A DNA stretch of 17,348 nucleotides, taken from assembly GCA_900546275.1 (NCBI GenBank), contig URCH01000019.1, positions 1 through 17,348 of the forward strand. Direction: 5' to 3'. The stretch's first letter is position 1. The number at the start of each line of letters is the position of its first letter. Below the pieces are notes generated by a model. The model searched no databases. It had not been told where the DNA came from and saw only the letters and a list, made by a program, of their open reading frames with translations. Positions 14,355 through 17,348 of the stretch are shown in pieces. Source of the stretch: an uncultured Mycoplasmatota bacterium (lineage in GTDB: Bacteria > Bacillota_I > Bacilli_A > RF39 > UBA660). A program made the translations under genes and the position numbers.

Positions 14355-14725
14355 AAAGAAGAATTTATACAGATGATGAAATAAAAATATTAAAATCTAA
14401 TATTTTTATTCAAGATATAAATTATAAAAGAGAATTAGTATATGATCCTATTTTTAAATTATGGACAATCTTTATGAGATTAGAATGCCCTGAATTAACT
14501 GCTAAAGAAATATTTGAACGAGCTGGAATAAATACAACAATATTACATCCAGATTTACCTAGAAAAAGAATAAAGTTCTGGATATATAATTATAAAAAAT
14601 TTGGTGTTAAATATTTTATTCCAGAAGATCAACCTTATACTGTAAATGATAAATTCAAAAAACAAATTTTTGATATTGTTTTAAGGAGATTAGAACAAGA
14701 TGAAAGATCTTCATTTGAATGTTAA
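14351..14725 (+). CDS. Helix-turn-helix protein, transposase-OrfA-like
   Basis: A basic 124-aa protein. The pattern is YTDDEIKILKSN at the N terminus, then ELVYDPIFKLWTIFMRLE, ELTAKEIFERAGINTTIL and KRIKFWIYNYKKFG. This resembles HTH-domain proteins of Bacillota mobile elements that are related to IS3-type OrfA helix-turn-helix modules. The TAKEIFERAGI segment fits an HTH. No transposase catalytic domain follows, so it is probably a DNA-binding regulator or relaxosome component rather than an insertion-sequence remnant. It overlaps the preceding stop by 4 bases and the next start by 26, in the compact mob operon. Confidence 0.65.
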   Translation: MKRRIYTDDEIKILKSNIFIQDINYKRELVYDPIFKLWTIFMRLECPELTAKEIFERAGINTTILHPDLPRKRIKFWIYNYKKFGVKYFIPEDQPYTVNDKFKKQIFDIVLRRLEQDERSSFEC

Positions 14726-15011
14726 TGATGCTGCTTTTGAAATAATAAATAATAAAAAATTACTAAATAAATATTCATATTCAAAAGCTGTAGAAGAATT
14801 AGTTTTTAATGCACAAATAAATAATGAATTAATAACTGAATTTCAAAAAGTTTTAAAAAAACTTGATGAGATATCTTCTAGAGAAAAGTTATTAGTAGAT
14901 TTAGTTAAACAATTATACTCTGATTTAGAAATAGTTAATTTAACAAATCCAAATAGAAATGATGCATTAAAAGAATTCTTTAAGAAAAGAATTATAGGTG
15001 AAGATGATTAA
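14700..15011 (+). CDS. Putative relaxosome accessory protein (ribbon-helix-helix-like N terminus)
   Basis: A 103-aa protein beginning MKDLHLNVNDAAFEIINN, then KYSYSKAVEELVFNAQIN: a short strand, helix, turn and second helix compatible with a ribbon-helix-helix fold. A coiled-coil-like helix (ELITEFQKVLKKLDEIS) and a conserved-looking hydrophobic segment follow. Such proteins, placed directly before relaxase genes, often act like MobC. AAGGAG lies upstream inside the previous gene, which it overlaps by 26 bases, and its own end overlaps the relaxase start by 8. The assignment is structural inference; I see no decisive motif. Confidence 0.6.
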   Translation: MKDLHLNVNDAAFEIINNKKLLNKYSYSKAVEELVFNAQINNELITEFQKVLKKLDEISSREKLLVDLVKQLYSDLEIVNLTNPNRNDALKEFFKKRIIGEDD

Positions 15012-16305
15012 TAGTCCTAAAGTAGTTTTTAATTATAAATTTGAACTTGCTATTAATAATCCTGATAGACATAGAAGAAGTGAAAATAAAATAATAAAAA
15101 GAACAGTAGGTATGTTTGACTATTATTCTAATGTTAAAAAACAAGCTATGAATATTTTTGATTATTATACTGGTGATATAAATAAAAATGAAAAAATGAA
15201 TCTGATATTAGAAAACGGTAAATTAGCAACTAAAGAAGATATAGAAAAAAGAAAGAAACAATATGCTAAATATATAAATAATTCTAATTTATCAAAGTGT
15301 GTTGTTTCTTTTAATAATGATTATATTAATGAGAATATTGAAATTCATAAATTAGAGCAATTAATGGTAAAAGAAGTTATACCAATGTTTTTAAAAAAAT
15401 GTGGATATAAAGATATTAATAAAATGAGTTATCAATTATCACTTCATACTGATACGGATAATTTACATTTTCATTTTTCATTTATTGAGAAAGAACCTAA
15501 TTTTCAATATTGTGGTAAAAAAGTAGGATATAAAAGAGTAGGCATTATATCTGAAGATGAAATAAACTTTTTAAAAAATGAAGTAGAACATATAATTGAA
15601 AAAGAAAAAATATATACACCTTTATTAAAAGAAACTAATAAAGAAATAGAAGAGTTAAAAAAATATTTTAATCCTAGAGAAAAGAACTTTTTATTAAGGG
15701 ATAAGGAGGATTTAATTTTAGAAGAAAATATTTTAAGATTAGGTAAATTGTTATATGAAAAAAGACATAATAATACTAATAGAATTAAATTCAATTCTAT
15801 TAAAGAACAAGAGATAAAAGATTTAACTAAGAATATAAAAAAATATATATTTTCTAAAAAGAATCCTGAATTCCAAAATGAATATAAAAACTTTAAAAAG
15901 TGTTTATCTGAAATAAATAATTATTTTGAGAAAATATCAAATGATAATAATATTAAAAATAATAAAATAGATACAACTTTAATAGATACAAAAAAAGAAT
16001 ATTTAGATAACTATGTATTTAATGCAATTGTTAATCATGCAAATTATTATTATAAAAGCAAAAAGAAAAATCATATTAATGAAGATAAAATCATAGAAGA
16101 AATAATATTAAATGATTATTTAAAAAATAAGAAAAAAAGCAGATTTAATATATTAAAAAACTATTTATCAAATAGTAATCCTAAATCAAAATTTAAAAAT
16201 AGATATCAAGTTGAGAATGCTATTAGAAAAATTAATGATGAAATGGAAGATGCACAAAAAGAATTTAGTAAGTTATTTCAAAATAATGAAAAGGACTATA
16301 ACTAA
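15004..16305 (+). CDS. MobL/MOBP-type relaxase
   Basis: The relaxase nicks oriT and leads the transferred strand into the recipient. The metal-binding motif is HTDTDNLHFHF, with His148, Asp150, Asn153, His155 and His157, the three-His signature of MOBP/MobL-type enzymes. Candidate catalytic tyrosines lie in FDYYSN and FDYYTG (about residues 37-53). After the catalytic N-terminal 200 residues comes a long Lys/Asn/Glu-rich helical region without a recognised domain. Length (433 aa) is ordinary. ATG 15004 follows AGGTGA closely, a spacing usual for the AGGAGGTGA-type site; GTG 14998 is the alternative. The stop overlaps the integrase start by one base, linking transfer and integration functions in one operon. 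Confidence 0.88.
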   Translation: MINSPKVVFNYKFELAINNPDRHRRSENKIIKRTVGMFDYYSNVKKQAMNIFDYYTGDINKNEKMNLILENGKLATKEDIEKRKKQYAKYINNSNLSKCVVSFNNDYINENIEIHKLEQLMVKEVIPMFLKKCGYKDINKMSYQLSLHTDTDNLHFHFSFIEKEPNFQYCGKKVGYKRVGIISEDEINFLKNEVEHIIEKEKIYTPLLKETNKEIEELKKYFNPREKNFLLRDKEDLILEENILRLGKLLYEKRHNNTNRIKFNSIKEQEIKDLTKNIKKYIFSKKNPEFQNEYKNFKKCLSEINNYFEKISNDNNIKNNKIDTTLIDTKKEYLDNYVFNAIVNHANYYYKSKKKNHINEDKIIEEIILNDYLKNKKKSRFNILKNYLSNSNPKSKFKNRYQVENAIRKINDEMEDAQKEFSKLFQNNEKDYN

Positions 16306-17285
16306 TGAAAGATAAATTAATTAATAGTATTGTTGCTGATATGAATAATTACCTAAATAATTATCAACTAGAACAATTAAAAAAGAATCTTATTTGTACA
16401 CTTTGTAATATAGATTTTATTGAAAAAGAAAATGCCTTAAATAATAATATTGATTATAATGGACTTTTTTTATCATCTAAGAAATTAGAGGGTTGTTCTC
16501 CTAGAACAATAGATTATTATAGTAAAACCATTAATGATATGTTAAATAAAATAGATAAGAATGTAAAATTGATCGATACCAATGATTTAAGAGAATATCT
16601 AGTAAGTTATCAATCAATCAATGATTGTGGAAATGTTACGATAGATAATATAAGGAGAATATTATCTAGTTTTTTTTCTTGGCTAGAAAGTGAAGACTAT
16701 ATTCTAAAAAGTCCTATTCGTAGAATTCATAGAATTAAAACTCAAACAATAATAAAGGAAACATATAGCGATGAAAATATTGAAAAATTAAGAGATGGGT
16801 GTAAAACTATTAGGGACCTAGCATTAGTTGATTTCTTATCTTCTACTGGAGTAAGGGTCGGGGAACTTGTAAATTTAAATATTGATGATATAGATTTTAT
16901 TAATCAATCTTGTGTAGTTTTAGGTAAAGGAAACAAAGAACGAGAGGTGTATTTTGATGCTAAAACAAAATTACATTTAGAAAAATATCTTAGTAATAGA
17001 AATGATGATAATCCAGCATTATTTGTTTCATTGTTGAAACCATATAATAGGCTAAATATTTCTGGTGTTGAAATAAGGCTTAGAAATTTAGGTGAAAGAC
17101 TTAATTTACCAAGAGTACATCCCCATAAATTTAGAAGAACTTTAGCGACAAGGGCAATAGATAAAGGTATGCCAATAGAACAAGTTCAACAACTTTTAGG
17201 ACATACGAAAATAGATACTACTTTACATTATGCTAAGGTAAATCAGGCAAATGTTAAAGTATCCCACCATAGATTTATTTGTTAA
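16305..17285 (+). CDS. Tyrosine recombinase/integrase (XerC/D-like)
   Basis: This is a complete 326-aa tyrosine recombinase. The N-terminal SAM-like core-binding domain spans about residues 50-145 (SPRTIDYYSKTIN, SFFSWLESEDYI). The catalytic domain follows with Arg184 (TGVRVGEL), Lys209 (LGKGNK), His274-x-x-Arg277 (HKFR), His300 (LLGHTKI) and nucleophile Tyr309 (LHYAKV). It would integrate and excise the conjugative element, or resolve its dimers. About 45 residues precede the usual domain. It is the last gene of the mob operon, overlapping the relaxase stop by one base with no separate promoter visible. The attachment site is expected just downstream, where a pair of direct repeats begins. 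Confidence 0.93.
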   Translation: MKDKLINSIVADMNNYLNNYQLEQLKKNLICTLCNIDFIEKENALNNNIDYNGLFLSSKKLEGCSPRTIDYYSKTINDMLNKIDKNVKLIDTNDLREYLVSYQSINDCGNVTIDNIRRILSSFFSWLESEDYILKSPIRRIHRIKTQTIIKETYSDENIEKLRDGCKTIRDLALVDFLSSTGVRVGELVNLNIDDIDFINQSCVVLGKGNKEREVYFDAKTKLHLEKYLSNRNDDNPALFVSLLKPYNRLNISGVEIRLRNLGERLNLPRVHPHKFRRTLATRAIDKGMPIEQVQQLLGHTKIDTTLHYAKVNQANVKVSHHRFIC

Positions 17286-17301
17286 ATAATTAATGTTAAT
17301 G

Positions 17302-17344
17302 GTAATATAAGAATGTACAAAAAATGTAATATAAAAATGCACAA
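17302..17344 (+). repeat. Two 19-bp direct repeats after the integrase
   Basis: GTAATATAAGAATGTACAA (17302-17320) and GTAATATAAAAATGCACAA (17326-17344) match at 17 of 19 positions, with a 24-base period. They start 17 bases after the integrase stop and may continue beyond the window. They could be integrase arm-binding sites or iterons. Confidence 0.55.
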
Positions 17345-17348
17345 TTTT

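Larger units (their letters stand above)
10021..17348 (+). mobile_element. Partial integrative conjugative/mobilizable element
   Basis: This continuous same-strand set comprises a VirB4 ATPase, a conserved-looking small protein, an M23 peptidase, an oriT-like region, a ribbon-helix-helix protein, accessory proteins, a relaxase and a tyrosine integrase. Such gene content is diagnostic of an ICE or IME. VirD4 coupling protein and VirB6/VirB8-type channel genes are not seen. The left limit is uncertain because DUF5655 and PBP fragments adjoin it, and the right attachment site is not within the window or cannot be recognised. It could be a decayed ICE, an IME with a few retained transfer genes, or only part of an intact element. 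Confidence 0.7.

Noticed and set aside
14351..14725. Insertion sequence remnant (OrfA)
   Set aside because: It is intact, tightly overlapped with neighbours in the mob operon, and without OrfB or terminal repeats.
15504..15794. Minus-strand ORF of 96 aa inside the relaxase gene
   Set aside because: Its Leu/Ser/Phe-rich composition is what the complement of Lys/Glu/Asn-rich coding DNA gives.
1..17348. CRISPR arrays, tRNA or rRNA genes
   Set aside because: No regularly spaced repeat arrays, cloverleaf-like sequences or conserved rRNA segments were seen by reading; the only periodic repeats are the GGATA sites and the pair at 17302.

Overview
The window is very AT-rich DNA with A/T-ending codons, TGG for Trp and TGA used as a stop, and strong AGGAGG/GGTGA-type ribosome binding sites. 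This fits a low-GC Bacillota (Bacilli or Clostridia side). The superoxide reductase and rubredoxin genes suggest an anaerobe, probably an uncultured gut-type lineage; I cannot name a genus. Almost everything is on the + strand. The one convincing exception is a uracil-DNA glycosylase-like gene.

Layout. (1) 1-3789, chromosomal-looking: a SipW/ER-type signal peptidase, a DUF5305 membrane protein, an Hpt-receiver phosphorelay protein and a convergent UDG-like gene, with a shared hairpin terminator and a divergent spacer carrying a 10-bp inverted repeat. (2) 3790-9132: a class B penicillin-binding protein gene (SpoVD/FtsI type) split exactly in its catalytic SxxK codons by a 4,248-bp element. The element carries a large serine recombinase, a small 48-aa gene and a redox cargo operon: desulfoferrodoxin/superoxide reductase, short-chain dehydrogenase, flavin reductase-rubredoxin fusion and ArsC/Spx-like protein. 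Removing the DNA between the two TTTAAGA copies (4666 and 8914) restores an uninterrupted reading frame through STFK. The joined outer halves of the element form a long imperfect dyad, as expected of a serine-recombinase attP. (3) About 9086-10019: after the PBP homology stops at the SCN motif, the sequence runs into a 5'-truncated gene with what look like two DUF5655-type domains. (4) 10021-17348: part of an integrative conjugative or mobilizable element: VirB4-like ATPase, a small conserved-looking protein, an M23 peptidase, a 229-bp non-coding oriT-like region, a 55-aa ribbon-helix-helix gene, three small accessory genes, a MobL/MOBP-type relaxase and a tyrosine integrase. VirD4, VirB6 and VirB8 counterparts are not in the window.

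How it fits together. The serine-recombinase element looks like a self-contained mobile oxygen-defence island whose boundaries can be read almost to the base. The conjugative segment reads as a relaxosome-integrase operon (13793-17285) immediately downstream of its likely origin of transfer. That region has two 22-bp-spaced pairs of a TTTGGATA-type motif in opposite orientations, flanking nested hairpins. The series of broken genes (PBP, DUF5655 gene, possibly the VirB4 N terminus) suggests a recombination hotspot, a decaying element, or an assembly join between 9082 and 10072. The right end of the conjugative element lies outside the window.
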